Shown piece after piece: positions 1 to 12,066 of a stretch of DNA of 64,000 nt (position 1 is the first letter of the stretch; the number at the start of each line of letters is the position of its first letter). The position numbers were made by a program, and so were the translations under genes. The stretch is from positions 248,001-312,000 of the forward strand of contig CAJFCV020000005.1 of NCBI GenBank assembly GCA_904066235.2, written 5' to 3'. The notes below the pieces were generated by a model that saw only the letters and a program-made list of their open reading frames with translations, searched no databases and had not been told where the DNA came from. Source of the DNA: Bursaphelenchus xylophilus (Eukaryota > Nematoda > Chromadorea > Rhabditida > Aphelenchoididae).

Positions 1-9
1 GACAACCTA

Positions 10-1037
<1,028 letters not shown>

Positions 1038-2716
1038 TGCCGGTCGACTTCTCGTTCAATCAGCAATCAGTTTATCGACCAGTTCAGATGTTATCTTGGC
1101 CTTACGGTCTCATGCACGGCCGCTAGTCCAATTCAATGTGAAGATGGACCTGGATCTAAAATAAAGGGTATACTTACTTTCAAAGTATTTAAAACAAAAG
1201 ATACTCTCGAAACTATCAGTTACGGACGATATTATACTAGACAAAATAAAATTAAACCGTTTCTCCGCCAAAGTTAAAATCGATCCCCAAACAAGTCAAA
1301 ACCCGCATTTAGGGAGTCAAAAAAGACCTCGCGCTTGTTAGCACACCTTCACTTAGACGCTGCCCATCTGATCAGTCTCACTTTTCGTGTCTGCCAGAAA
1401 AAAAACATGAAAGACAAATGGATCCCAATAATTTACATAAAATGCGACTACGCTGCCCGAATTGAATAAAAAGACGTCTCTGAAAGAATTGATAAGATCA
1501 TAAGAGGTAAATTTTAACCGGCAAAAAGACAAAAATTAAAGAAATACATCCGGTAAGAGCGCGAGTCAAGTACAATATAAGATATTGCAAAAAAATATTT
1601 TAATAAGCAAAAACTTGATAAAATGCTCAAGTTCTTTGATCAAACAGTTATAAAGAGCATCAAAAATGTCACAAAAAAATATAAAAAACTGCCAACACTT
1701 CTGTCAGAAAGTAAAATTGCCAGGAGAAAACCACGAGAAAAAATGTCAAAAATATGCATAAACTCAAAGAATTTTGTGAAAACGTCGATTTGCATAATTT
1801 TTTAAAAATTTTTAGACCACAACTCCACCAAAATTTTCAATGTTATCGTTCCAAAAATAAAAAATAACTTTCATCGGGTAGTCGCAAAATTCAGCGAGAC
1901 CTGATGCTCTCAAGGTCAGCTGAGATAGTTTCGGGCGGAATTATCGACGAAATCAGCTGAATCTGCACGCTCAACGCAGCCACGGATCCTGGACTTTGGC
2001 TAGCCTCGGGCAACACTCGGATCGCACTCACTTTTTACAGAAAAATTGGAGGAAGGAAACCGATCAACTGTATAGTTTTAAAATTGGATCAAGCGAGGAA
2101 AAAAACACCAATAAAACGCATAAAATACGAGTCAAACACGGGCCCAGGGCATCTTCTACACTTGTAAATTTATCGATTCCGAGAGGACGAGAACAGAGCT
2201 CTTGCGGCGGGAAAGGACATTATACATGAGTAAGATCAAGTAGAAATCCACTGCCCAAACGGTCAGAACGCTGGCGAGCGATGAGAAGAATACGACGCAG
2301 AGAGCGCGTCGTCTTCATGAGGCATTCCGCCACAAAAACAAGAAGAAACAACGAGAGGGAAGAAAGGAAGACGGAAGGGAAACACTTGACACTTTGGATT
2401 TGGGACAACTCTTCCTCCTATTTTGCCGCTTTTTGTCGACAATGGCAGTTTTACAACAATGTACGAGGTTTTTTGAGGTAATGTGTTGTTTTTATTGCTT
2501 GTTTTCCTTTTAGGCTACTGAAACTCGCCTCCCGGCATGCGTAAGATGTTATTCTTCCGTAGGAAATAATGTGAATGTCTTGTTTCTTGGCGAATAATGC
2601 CGATAACCGTGGTAAATGAGAAGATTATTGAGGATTTAAAGTAGAATAGCTCCTTTTCCTCCAAATGGTCTTTTGATTTCTCCTTGACCCTTCTCTTTCA
2701 AGCTGATATAAAGGGC
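1038..2716. other. Intergenic, no supportable gene
   Basis: AT-rich sequence upstream of the poly(A) polymerase start. Short open frames exist (for example around 1996-2229 and 2281-2481) but none shows family similarity, splice structure or codon bias like the neighbours. It presumably holds the PAP promoter. Nothing else recognised. Confidence 0.5.
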
Positions 2717-3264
2717 AGGGGTGGTCAGCAGACCCTATTTTTCCGATTTTCGGCCCGCGGCCCGGCCCGTCTAATTGACCGGCCCGGCCCGGCCCGTCTA
2801 GTCTTTTTCCAGGCCCGGCCCGGCCCGTGACGGGCCTGGCCCGGCCCGGCCCGTGCAGGCCCGTCTATAGAGGGTTCTGCGAACTGCGCCCAGGCTCGGG
2901 ATCTAAACTGAGGCAAAAAAGGCGTTGATCTAGCTAGTAAAGGATCAATGTGATAGTTTTGTGGTTGTATAATGGAACTAGAGACTTGTAAACGTTTTAG
3001 AACTTGAGAAACAGCAACTATAACAACATCAATTAATTTTCCCGGCGCGAAAACAATGAATGCCAACGGTTTGGCATTGTATTTTAGACGGGCCGGGCCG
3101 GGCCGGAAAAACCCCAGGCCCGCGGCCCGGCCCGGCCCGGCCCGTGACGGGCCCGGCCCGTTTGTCAATTTCCATTTTTGAGGCCGGCCGGCCCGTTTGG
3201 GCCGGGCCGGGCCGGCCGGGCCGGGCCGGCCCGGCCCGCCGACCACCCCTGCCGACCACCCCTG
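2717..3264. mobile_element. hAT-type non-autonomous element (MITE), GGCCC-rich
   Basis: The element starts CAGGGGTGGTC and ends GACCACCCCTG, and is flanked on both sides by the identical 8-bp ATAAAGGG (2709-2716 and 3265-3272). An 8-bp target duplication with CAGGGGTG-type termini is the hallmark of hAT transposons. The 548-bp body has two long runs of GGCCC/GGGCC (about 2745-2865 and 3088-3240) in inverted orientation, around an AT-rich core that encodes no transposase. The right terminus is duplicated (GACCACCCCTG occurs twice, 3241-3251 and 3254-3264). Open reading frames through it encode only Gly/Pro/Arg/Ala runs and are artefacts. Confidence 0.9.
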
Positions 3265-3373
3265 ATAAAGGGGTCTTTGTGCTGCGTCATGTGTTGCACT
3301 CTCGACTTTCCACTTGTATTTTTTTGTGCGGCGTTCGAGGCTTATTCATTTCTGTGAGGAATATTGTGTTATC

Positions 3374-4145
3374 ATGGATCCTAGCTATGTGGAAAGTGGG
3401 AATTACGTGTATATTAATCGATATCCAGCTTGTCGGTTCTTCAGCCACATTCGAACAGCTTTTGGTATCTTCACTGTGTTTAGTAAGTTATTTATAATAT
3501 TGTTTGGTTGACGTTTAGAGTTGAAAATTTTCTTTGATAAGATGTTCTAGCCCATGATAAACAGGGAACTTCTTGATTTTGAGCTCAAAAATCTGTCGCA
3601 ATTGCTGTTTGTCTAAAAATAAGAGAAAATCGTCCACATTGCAGTATTATGGTGTGCCGCGTTCGACTCCGTTATTGGCATCACCTCTGTGCCCATCGGG
3701 ATATATCTAGCTGTGATCAGTTGTCCAGTATTTCTTCTCGAATGTGGAAAGGTTATCCGGATTTGTTGCGGGTAAGGTTTTTCAATTTGAACTTTGATTT
3801 TAGTCAAGTAGAAGATGTCTAAGTCGATCTCGAGTTTATTTTGGACCTGATTGCTTTTGATTTAGAACTGACGGAGCCCTATGTTCGGTCTTTAGTCTGG
3901 TCCTTGGATTTGATCGCTGGAAGCGTGGGATCTTTTACTGTGTCATGGCTGTTCCTTGTTTCTTCCAGTCGATTGCGACCTGGTTCTCCGAGTTCGCTGG
4001 TAAGCCCGGCTTTCCTGTTTGTGATCTTGGTTTAGGGTTGATGTTGTTTATTTGTGGTTGTTTGTACGTTGCGAAAGTGTTTCAAAAGAAGAAAGTTCCG
4101 ACGTTCGTCCCGGACCCGGCCAGTGCCACGGGAACTCGGCAGTAA
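3374..4145 (+). CDS. Flower / CACFD1-type tetraspanning membrane protein
   Basis: Flower proteins are small vesicle and plasma-membrane proteins linked to Ca2+ entry, endocytosis and cell competition. Exons 3374-3482, 3645-3771 and 3866-4145 sum to 516 nt, giving 171 aa, essentially the human CACFD1 length. The second exon gives the second membrane segment (IGIYLAVISCPVFLLE) with the conserved acidic residue of the LLLE motif proposed to line the pore, followed by the CC pair. Exon 3 aligns RWKRGIFYCVMAVP with the family's RSWQKAVFYCGMAVVP. An alternative acceptor at 3894-3895 would keep frame and drop about 10 residues. The C-terminus is short and basic. The gene lies 110 nt downstream of the hAT element, so its promoter may include transposon sequence. 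Family confident, precise exon 3 start less so. Confidence 0.8.
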
Positions 4146-4889
4146 ACAAGGTCGTTGGTGTTTGTCTCGAGAATTTAAGAAATCTAAAATGTGTAAGATA
4201 ACGTCCGATCTAATTGCGGAACTTATTTTCCTTACTATTTATTGATGTTATAATAGTTTTATAAACTCAAATGTTTTATTTTCTGCTCGTCGACTCCTCG
4301 TAGTTGTGATAGTAACATATTGTTTGCAAAATTTTTGTGACAAGTGCTGTTTGTCAATATTGTAATTGGGTTCTTTTCATTTTGTACATACCGAATTTAT
4401 GGCTTTCAATCTGCCAAATGGCTAGCCAAGAGGTTGGATCGACCCAAAGATTTTATAAATAATAAGGCAGAACTTTCTGTTGGTCCATAGAAAGTTCTCT
4501 CTTATTATTTTTAGAGTCTTTGAGCCGATTCAACTTGTTTGCTAGTCATTTACGCAGATTGCAAGCCTTAAATTCGGTCTGCGCGAAGTACAACACTTTT
4601 TATAATTGATCAGCTAATGGGGGTAGTGAATATTGTGGTGTCATAGTCAGTTTAAAATTGCTTTATTGTTTCAAAGCCGATAAATATACTACCGATTTAG
4701 TTTCTTCGTTTGGTTGCATCTTTATTGCGCGAGTTCGCGTTTGAAACGCAAGAAATTTATTTATCATATTTTTCAGGCAATCCGAAGACATTTCCCAGTT
4801 AAATTTCCCACCTTCTATCCGGCGATCTGAAGCTCCCGTCTGGTCTATTTTTGTCTAGAACGGCTAACAGTCCGTTGTTTGTTTGAGGA
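4146..4889. other. Intergenic between Flower-like and Cys-rich genes
   Basis: No gene seen. Around 4398-4460 is a decayed repeat arm (CTGCCAAATGGCTAGCCAA) that resembles the arms flanking several of the palindromic MITEs elsewhere in the window. Confidence 0.5.
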
Positions 4890-7098
4890 ATGGGGAGGGT
4901 TGTCGTGGTGTTGTTTGTGCTGCCTAGTCTTCTCGCACTCGCTGACATGGACTCGGAGGAATTTTTATACATCAAAGCTCGTAAACGTAAGGTGTTTCAA
5001 TTTGTGTTTTTTGATTTTTAGACCCTGTGAGGATGGTGTGTATTAGAATTATGTGTGGTTTTGGCTTTAGGCGTCTTTTTGAAGCTGTAGTTTGAAGTTT
5101 CTTTCTGGTCTTTGAAAAAGCAATTTCTCATGAGAAAGGTTGTTTGTGCTGTTTGATTCTCTTATTATTAATGTTGTTTTTTACCGAATTTGAAGGTTTT
5201 ATAAAATTTAAATTGGTTATAAGAGTCGAATATTTCTATTTGCGATCCTTTCGGATATTGTTTTAAATGAAACGTTTCAAAGCCTTAGATTTTTTATAAC
5301 CGCGGGTCTTAATCGATCTGATTTTCATAAAGGTTTCTTCCTTGAGTTTGCTGATAATGTCACATATTTACTGCGTTGTTTTTAGACCTAAAATTTAATG
5401 ATTATTTTGCCGATTACTAGATAGTTTATTGGTTCTTTTATAAATTTATTTTAAAAGGAAGATGAGAAAATTCTGTTGTTGCCGTCCAACCTGGGTCTTT
5501 TAATTAGCTACGGATGGTTTGATCAGACTATTAGGTGTAACTCCCAATCAAGTGTTTAGGGAAAATTTTATTTCACGTTACAAAAACATCTGAAAAGTCA
5601 CGTTTTTGTCAGAGTTAAACGACTAGACAATGTTTAAGAGCACGAAGAATTGCCTTCTGGTATATAAAGGTGATTTTCTGATTCGAAAATGTGTTCAAAG
5701 GGGGAATAAACAGAACGAAAAGTTTTGCTGATTTTCCTCTGGCACGACTTTATGGTTTGGTATCTGCTAATGGTTAGCCAACGGGTTGCTTTGGTTTAAA
5801 AATATTCAAAATGGCTCTAAAGGGATTGGAAACTCCATCTCAGTTAGAAGATGTAACTATCAATTAAACTACAGTGGGGGACCTGATGCAATGACAAAAA
5901 ACGTACCATTTCGCATCCGCGAAGTATCAAAAATATGGCAAAATGCTTCCCTCTCCAAGTGAAAAAACTCCGATTTGAAGGGCTCTCAAAAAAGCGAGCG
6001 GATGGGCTTTTGAAATCGGAGTTTTTTCTCTTGGAGAGGGACGTATTCAGCCACATTTTTGATACTTCCCGGATGCAAAATGGTACGTTTTTTGCCACTG
6101 GATCAGGTCTGTCACTGTACTGTACATAGATTTTGGGTCGTCTAGCTTTTGGGCTGACCATTTGCATGAGTTTACCAGTCGTAAATTCGACCTACCCGAA
6201 GTGAAATTCCAGCTGATTTTGCGTTAGATCTTTCTTGTCTTTGTAAGGAAATTTATCCAACTCTTTGTCTAACAAGGGAAGTACCCCAAGTGCGACGCTC
6301 AGATTTTCTTTAAATTTTGCACACACGTCGGGAATAGACTAAATATCAATTCTTGCAAGTTTTAGCTCGCGCTTTGCAGGCGCCGCCGAGATATCGAACG
6401 ATTTATGCCGCCGAGAGAGCACGCTAAACGTGGAGAGCGGTCAAAGAGAAAAACGCTTTTTGGCCATAACTTTGGCAGTTTCCAGCGGAAAAATTTGATT
6501 TTTTGAAGAAACATTATCCTTTACGGTAGAAATAGGCATGAAACTTTTCGTGCCGAAATTCGACAAAAAGTCCAAAATTTTCGCCGACTTTCGATCTAAA
6601 AATCTCGGTTGTTTCTGCAAAGCGCGAGCCAGGATTCTCGCATATATTTTTTAAAAAATTATTCTAAATTTGTTTCATCAAAATCTGAGCGTCGCACTTG
6701 GGGTACTTCCCCTGTAAATTGTCTTTTTAGATAATAAAACGTCATTGCTTTGTCTAACAGCTTCTGTTTTTCTAGCCCAATGCTACTGCCCACCCATTCA
6801 TCTATTGCCGGTCTGCTCCGATCACTCCTGTCCAACCACTTCCATCCAACATCATCCCAATCTAAAGCAAGTCTGCTCTGATCGTCGTCTCACCTGCAAG
6901 TCTAAGTCCACAGAATATGTCCGGATTGTGGCCCTCTTTCCCAATAGACCCGTCTATCTAACCCGATGGACATTACACTCCACTTTTGTGGATATCCATT
7001 GTATTCGCGGCGGATTTTTCAATGATAATATGTTTAGCCTCAAAGGCGCCAAATTCGAATGTCTAACAGGAGATCTCAACGACTTATTTGGTAAATAA
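4890..7098 (+). CDS. Small secreted cysteine-rich protein (unknown family)
   Basis: Two exons, 4890-4986 and 6776-7098, sum to 420 nt (139 aa). The first encodes a clear signal peptide (MGRVVVVLFVLPSLLALA, cleavage near residue 18). The second starts after a good polypyrimidine-CTAG acceptor and restores phase exactly. The mature protein begins with an acidic stretch and then a Cys-dense part (CYCPPI, then CSDHSC, CSDRRLTC, later C residues in DIHC and FEC), followed by a beta-rich looking C-terminus. The spacing recalls the C6/DUF281-type secreted domains of nematodes but I do not claim the match. An AATAAA signal overlaps the stop region at about 7094. The 1.8-kb intron is unusually long here because it carries a palindromic MITE and a Tourist-like MITE. 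Confidence 0.6.
5872..6117. mobile_element. Palindromic MITE family 1, copy 1
   Basis: Near-perfect hairpin starting CAGTGGGGGACCTGATG and ending with the inverse (GTCACTG), flanked by TA on both sides. Lies in the intron of the Cys-rich gene. Its left flank (about 5755-5870) is repeated, inverted, beside copy 17. Confidence 0.92.
6273..6714. mobile_element. Tourist-like (PIF/Harbinger) MITE family 2, copy A, intact
   Basis: Starts CAAGGGAAGTACCCCAAGTG and ends with the inverse (CACTTGGGGTACTTCCCCTG). Flanked by TAA at 6270-6272 and 6715-6717, a 3-bp TWA target duplication typical of PIF/Harbinger-type elements. Terminal repeats extend through GCGACGCTCAGATTTT. No coding capacity. This is the reference copy for reading the nested copies further right. 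Confidence 0.88.
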
Positions 7099-7594
7099 AT
7101 GTTGTATATATTGTAAATTACATCTTTTTTATTGTTGATGGTAATTTTCCCCTCATTTCGAGCTACTTTGCTGCTTTTGTTTTGTGATTTTGATTTCGAT
7201 ATCCGAATTGAAAACAGTTTTACTGCTGTATTTCCTCGTTTGTAATGAACTCCGAAGAAAGTCGCTAATTTTTTCCGACTCCTTCTCAAAAATCAGCCTA
7301 ATTCAACGTGACTTTATTTGAAGAATGCTGTAAAACGAACGGTTAATTAATTCAACTCCCTTGTTTAAATTTGAGCCCAACCTTTTGTGTCCGCTTCTGT
7401 CTTTCCAAAATTTTGGGGGTGTTTCTTTTGACCATAAAAATCGATCTGAATTTAATGAAAAGGAGGGGTCCGTTCGGTTTTAGTCTGAATATTATCAGTT
7501 TAAATTTATTTTCCGCGTTATTTGGGCATCTTATCAACGCGTATAAGCGAAAATTTTGGTTTAGAATGTGTATTTCAGCGGAAGTTGCGGTATA

Positions 7595-9487
7595 ATGGGT
7601 TGGTTTGAAGTCTTTACCCTGTGGCTATCCCTCTACTCGATCTCCTTTACATTCCTCCCATTGTTTGTGGTACTGGATTGGAAACGAAGAGGGAGTGCGG
7701 ATGGTTTCTCATCGATTAATTATGTCCTACCGTTACTTACGTGAGTTTGTTTTTTTAGGAATGCACATGAAGATATAGCCTGGGAAATAAGGGAAAAAAT
7801 TGAAAAATCAGACAGTGTAGGGGCTAAGCCAACTCGTGTTTGAGGCTCTGTCCTATTGTTGCTGTATTTTAATCGGAAGGTTGTCAATCGATGAAATGGA
7901 TCATTGGGAAAAAGACGATTGCTAATAAGGGATGTCCGGAAAATAAAACGGCCTCTTTTGTTTGTTTTTCCTTGTCGTCTCAATTGCCAGCCCACAAACA
8001 CTCTTTTTTGCTAATTTTCGGCTAGTCGAGATCTCAGTGGGCTCAGCCAGCATATTAAAAGTTTATTAGCCTCGGAGGACCCGGCAAGAAGGTCATAAGT
8101 CGTAGAAGATCCGAACCGGGTTAGCAAGTCTCCATCGGGGCTCATGTGTTTTCATGCGGCTGGCTGACCCAATTGAGGAAATGCTGTGCCGAAAATTAGC
8201 AAAAAAAGTCTGCAGTGAGGGACCTGATCCAGTAGCAAAAAGCGTATCATTTTGAATCCGGGAAGCATCAAAAATGTGGCAAAATGCTACCCTGTCCCAG
8301 TGAAAAAGCTTCCGTTTGAAGGGCGCGCTTTTGAAATCGGAATTTTTTCACTTGGAAAGGGAAGCATTTTGCCACATTTTTGATACTTCCCGGATGCAAA
8401 ATGGTACGTCTTTTCCACTGGATCAGGCCCCAGTGTATTTAGGGGTGGCAATTGAATCGACAAGGAAGAACAAACAAAAGAAGCTGTTTTATTTTCCGGC
8501 ATCCTTTAGCAATCGTCCTTTCCTAATAAAGTTAAATGCGGCCTAGATTTGTCTAATATGCGATTCAAGTCCTCTTAAAAAATGACCTGTTTGTATTACA
8601 GTATGTGCTGCTGGTATCGACACGGTTTGATGACCAACGACAATGTAAATATCTACCTGAACTTGGTGAATTTGGTCGTCTTCTCTTTCTACACATTGGC
8701 GTTTGCCTATTATCAGCCAATTAGAGTGCGTTTTAAAAGATTGTACTTCCATATATTTCGCAACGATTTTGATGCTTTTTTTGTAGAAATACCTCTATAT
8801 CCAAGTGATTTCCTTGGTGTTCACGATTTACTCCATCATCCAGTATGTTGATGGTCATCAGGAACATGAAAAGCCAGATGTTATGGCTTCAGTAGCGGCC
8901 GCAACTCAAATTATCAGTTTGTTTGGTGGTGTTAACGATATCGTAAGTTTTTTTGAGCGAAGCAAGCTTTGGTTTTATCTAAATGCTGTTAATTCTTTTT
9001 AATTTTAGATCCGAGCCATCTCCTTGAAGACCACCGAATACATTCCAGCTTCAATTCAGTTTGGTATCTTTGCGTTGACCCTGCAATGGACTTTCTACGG
9101 GATCGCAGTGCAAAATTATTACATTGCAGTAGGTTTTTTGTTAAAAATGAAATTTTTAGAACTTAAATTGCCTAAAAATATGTCATTGCGAAATGGTGAT
9201 TTTTGGTTCGTACAAACACATTATTTTTGCAAATTTTGTTGCATTATTTTCCAAGTTATTCGCAAAATACCCCTTTCAGGCCTCATTGGCCTACCCTGCA
9301 TAGTTGTTTGTTGTAATTTCAACGAATTTTTAGCGAAAATTCTAATTGATTTCTTCATTTTCAGGCCGCGAATGTGGCTGGTCTACTGGTGAATGTGGTC
9401 ACGCTCGGCCTCTACTTTGTCTACCCACCGAAAACGTGGGTGGTCCCACTATTTGGCGTCGGTGGAACTGGCAAAAAACGGGACTAA
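7595..9487 (+). CDS. SWEET-family sugar transporter
   Basis: SWEETs are seven-helix uniporters that move mono- or disaccharides down a gradient. Five exons (7595-7740, 8602-8725, 8787-8942, 9009-9128, 9365-9487) sum to 669 nt, 222 aa, the usual animal length. Two MtN3/saliva repeats are visible: the first in exons 1-2 (membrane segment after MGWFEVF; WYRHGLMTNDNVNIYLNLVN is the family's W-R-YG-L-D-V-NxxG stretch), the second in exons 3-5 (KTTEYIPASIQFGIFALTLQWTFYGI matches the S-KT-S-E-MP-WF-YG signature). The C-terminal tail after YPPKTW is short and ends GKKRD. Intron 1 holds MITE copy 2. C. elegans has several such genes (swt series); orthology not assigned. A possible AATAAA lies near 9607. 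Confidence 0.9.
8213..8435. mobile_element. Palindromic MITE family 1, copy 2
   Basis: CAGTGAGGGACCTGATCC start, inverse end CAGGCCCCAGTG followed by TA. The left flank is TG rather than TA, so one target base has mutated. Lies in SWEET intron 1. Confidence 0.85.
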
Positions 9488-9818
9488 AACACGCATAGGA
9501 ATGGATTTTTATTGGATTTGGCTTGTTTATTACAATAGATATATCATTGGCATCTCGCGGATGCTTTGTTTCTTGCCATGTAAAGAGATTTTAATATTTT
9601 TTTCAAAATAAAATTTTCACCGTATTTCACCGATTTCTTTGAATTTTTTCGCATAAAAATGTCGAATTGTCACGAAATCTCCCCCAAATATGCAAATTTC
9701 CCGCATTTTCTCGCCGAAACCGAAAATGCGGCCCATTTTGTCGGGGCGGGTTAGTTATCTCGGCTGCTGCTCTGTCGGACGGTTGGTTGTGTTCGTCGTT
9801 GGCTACTGTCTGACTGAA

Positions 9819-11216
9819 ATGGCCCAGGAGTTGGTTCAAATCAATCCCGGCACTCAAGTCGAGCGCTGGACTGTCACGAAGAAGTTGGGAGAAGGTGGTT
9901 TCGGTAAGTGCCTGCGGAATGTCCCGATTTTGGAGGGGTTTGTGGAGGAGAATTCGTGGATTTGACGACCAATTTCTGGCTTCCAGGTGCCGTCTACAAG
10001 GTGTCCGACCCCACCGGAGAGTATGCGTTGAAAGTGGAAGGTGCGAATGAGCAGATCCAGGTCCTCAAGATGGAGGTGTACGTGTTGACCGAGCTGACCA
10101 AACGAGGATCCCGGCACTTCTGCAAGATTGAGGACAAGGGACGCTTCGGCAATTTCAATTATGTGGTCATGACTTTGGTGGGCAAATCCCTGCAGGATCT
10201 GAGGAAGGTGGGTCAATGGGAGCGATCGTTTTTGTGATGGGGTTCTAAATTTGGAATGGGGCCTAAATTTGGGCCAATTCTGACCAGTTTCCGCAAAGTT
10301 ATAAGTTGTGGCCAGAATAAGGAATTTTTACCTTTTGATTTCTTTGACGGTTTGAATCGTAATTTGTTTAATTTTCACCATAAAATTCGGGACTTTCAGG
10401 AAGGTCCAGGCCAGCACATGAGCATGGGCACAGCCATCGGATGCGGGATCCAGTCGCTGGAGGCGTTGGAGGATCTGCACAACATTGGCTACCTGCATCG
10501 CGACGTGAAGCCGGGCAATTACACGATTGGCCGCGCCGAACTCGGCGAACTCCGCAAGATCTACATTCTCGACTTTGGAATGTGCCGCAAGTTCACCAAC
10601 GATCAGGGAGTCATCCGAAAACCGCGCGCCGCAGCCGGATTTCGTGGAACCGTGCGCTACGCACCCATCTCGTGCCATTTGCAGCGCGAGCTGTGCCGCA
10701 AGGACGACTGCGAGACCTGGGTGTACATGTGTGTGGAGCTGACCACCGGAAACTTGCCGTGGAAGAATGTCCAGGACATGAACCAGGTGAGTCGATGCTG
10801 GGGAGAGATACGGGTTTTTGGAACATGGGTTTTAGTAGTTTCATTCACACCGAATCGAAAAAAATCGACCGATTTTTTTTGGTTTTAAAAATGAAAATTT
10901 GGCGAAAATAGCCGTTTTTGACGTAAACAATGAGAATTTGGCCGAAATATTCACAAAAATTTCATTTCTATTTTTATTCTTCTACATTGAATTTCAGGTC
11001 GGTGAATACAAGAAGCGCTGCCGTACCCCGCAAGGTCTGCAGGAGCTGTTTGCCGGCTGTCCCCGCGAATACATCGAAGTCCTCCAATACGTGGACTCGC
11101 TCAAGTACTACGACGCCCCCAACTATCAGAACATCTACGCGATCATGCGCCGCGCCTTCACCAGCATGGGCGTCCAGGAGTTCCCCTACGACTGGGAGAA
11201 GGGCCCCGGTTTTTAG
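9819..11216 (+). CDS. CK1-superfamily protein kinase, tau-tubulin-kinase-like
   Basis: Ser/Thr protein kinase of the greatly expanded nematode TTBKL branch of casein kinase 1. Exons 9819-9903, 9987-10207, 10400-10786 and 10998-11216 give about 303 aa, a bare kinase domain with no long tail. Catalytic elements are complete: glycine loop GEGGFG split by intron 1, YALKVE with the ATP-binding Lys, HRDVKPGNY catalytic loop, ILDFGMCRKF with DFG, then FRGTVRYAP in the activation segment and the CK1-type ELCRKDDCETWVYM. The P-loop and HRD motifs look catalytically competent. The ATG at 9819 is preferred because the next upstream in-frame ATG (9690) would add a low-complexity leader. Intron 2 contains a dispersed repeat also found at 52.1 kb. 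In C. elegans many relatives are sperm-enriched; whether that holds here is unknown. Confidence 0.92.
10256..10330. repeat. Dispersed repeat copy in kinase intron 2
   Basis: About 70 bp (TTTGGGCCAATTCTGACCAG ... GGCCAGAATAAGGAA) closely matching 52142-52205. The 52-kb copy is one end of an inverted-repeat element, so this is probably a solo terminus. Confidence 0.7.
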
Positions 11217-12066
11217 GTTTGGTCCCGCGTTTCACGAGTAAACTGAAAGAAATTTGAACATCGGATTTTGATTTGACTGGGGGGTTTTACCATGACATGT
11301 CATGACATATCATCTTATGGTAGAAAATAGTGCGTTTGTTGGAAATGTGGCGCTACGAAATTTATAGTCAACGACAGTTCGGCGGTTCTTTGGGGTGCCT
11401 CAATTTGTCGTTGTATGCATGGGAAAGGCTTGGCTAAGACTTAGAGTGAGGGACCTGGTCCAGTGGCAAAAAACGTACCATTTTGCATCTGGGAAGTATC
11501 AAAAATGGGGCAAAATGCTTCCCTCTTCAAGTAAAAAAAACTCCGATTTCAAAAGTTCGCCCGCTCTTTTCGTGAGGGAAAGGGCCCTTCAAAATACTTC
11601 CCGGATGCAAAATGGAACGTTTTTTGCCACTGGATCAGGTCCCTGTACATTTTAGTTAACAGAAATGATTGGATAGGTCTGGTCCCAGGATAATTTATCA
11701 CATATTTTTAGGGTATTTTCATGTACATACCTGCTGCAATAACACCGGGGTAAAACTTGAGGAGAATTGTTTTTGGGGTAAGCTTTGGCGTTCTTCATGC
11801 GGCAATAACACAGGATTTTAAGAAAGCCAGGGTTAGCAGGATCTATTCGCCGAATGTCCGCCGAGGATTCAACGGCTAGGCCTCGTAGGCACTTCCTACC
11901 ACCTTTTTTTGACTCTCCACCTGGCCTATACCACGTATCGATCAATTTTGTGTCGTCCCGAACTGCCGTCGACCCGAAAAGTCTGGAGGGCCAACCTTTC
12001 GCCGAATCCAAGCGACGGTATCTTATATCTATTATTTACTTCATATTCAAATAAATATTGTAATTT
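11217..12066. other. Intergenic, kinase to GPCR (convergent)
   Basis: Convergent 3' ends. Apart from MITE copy 3 nothing recognisable; open frames on both strands here look like noise. Confidence 0.5.
11444..11645. mobile_element. Palindromic MITE family 1, copy 3 (internally shortened)
   Basis: Starts after TA with GAGTGAGGGACCTGGTCC; right arm is shortened (the stem stretch between the loop and CTTCCCGGATGCAAAATGG is lost) and ends GGTCCCTG-TA. Intergenic. Confidence 0.85.

Noticed and set aside
2725..3497. Long open frames rich in Gly, Pro, Arg and Ala on both strands
   Set aside because: They are translations of GGCCC repeats inside the hAT element and of its flank; no codon bias, no homology.
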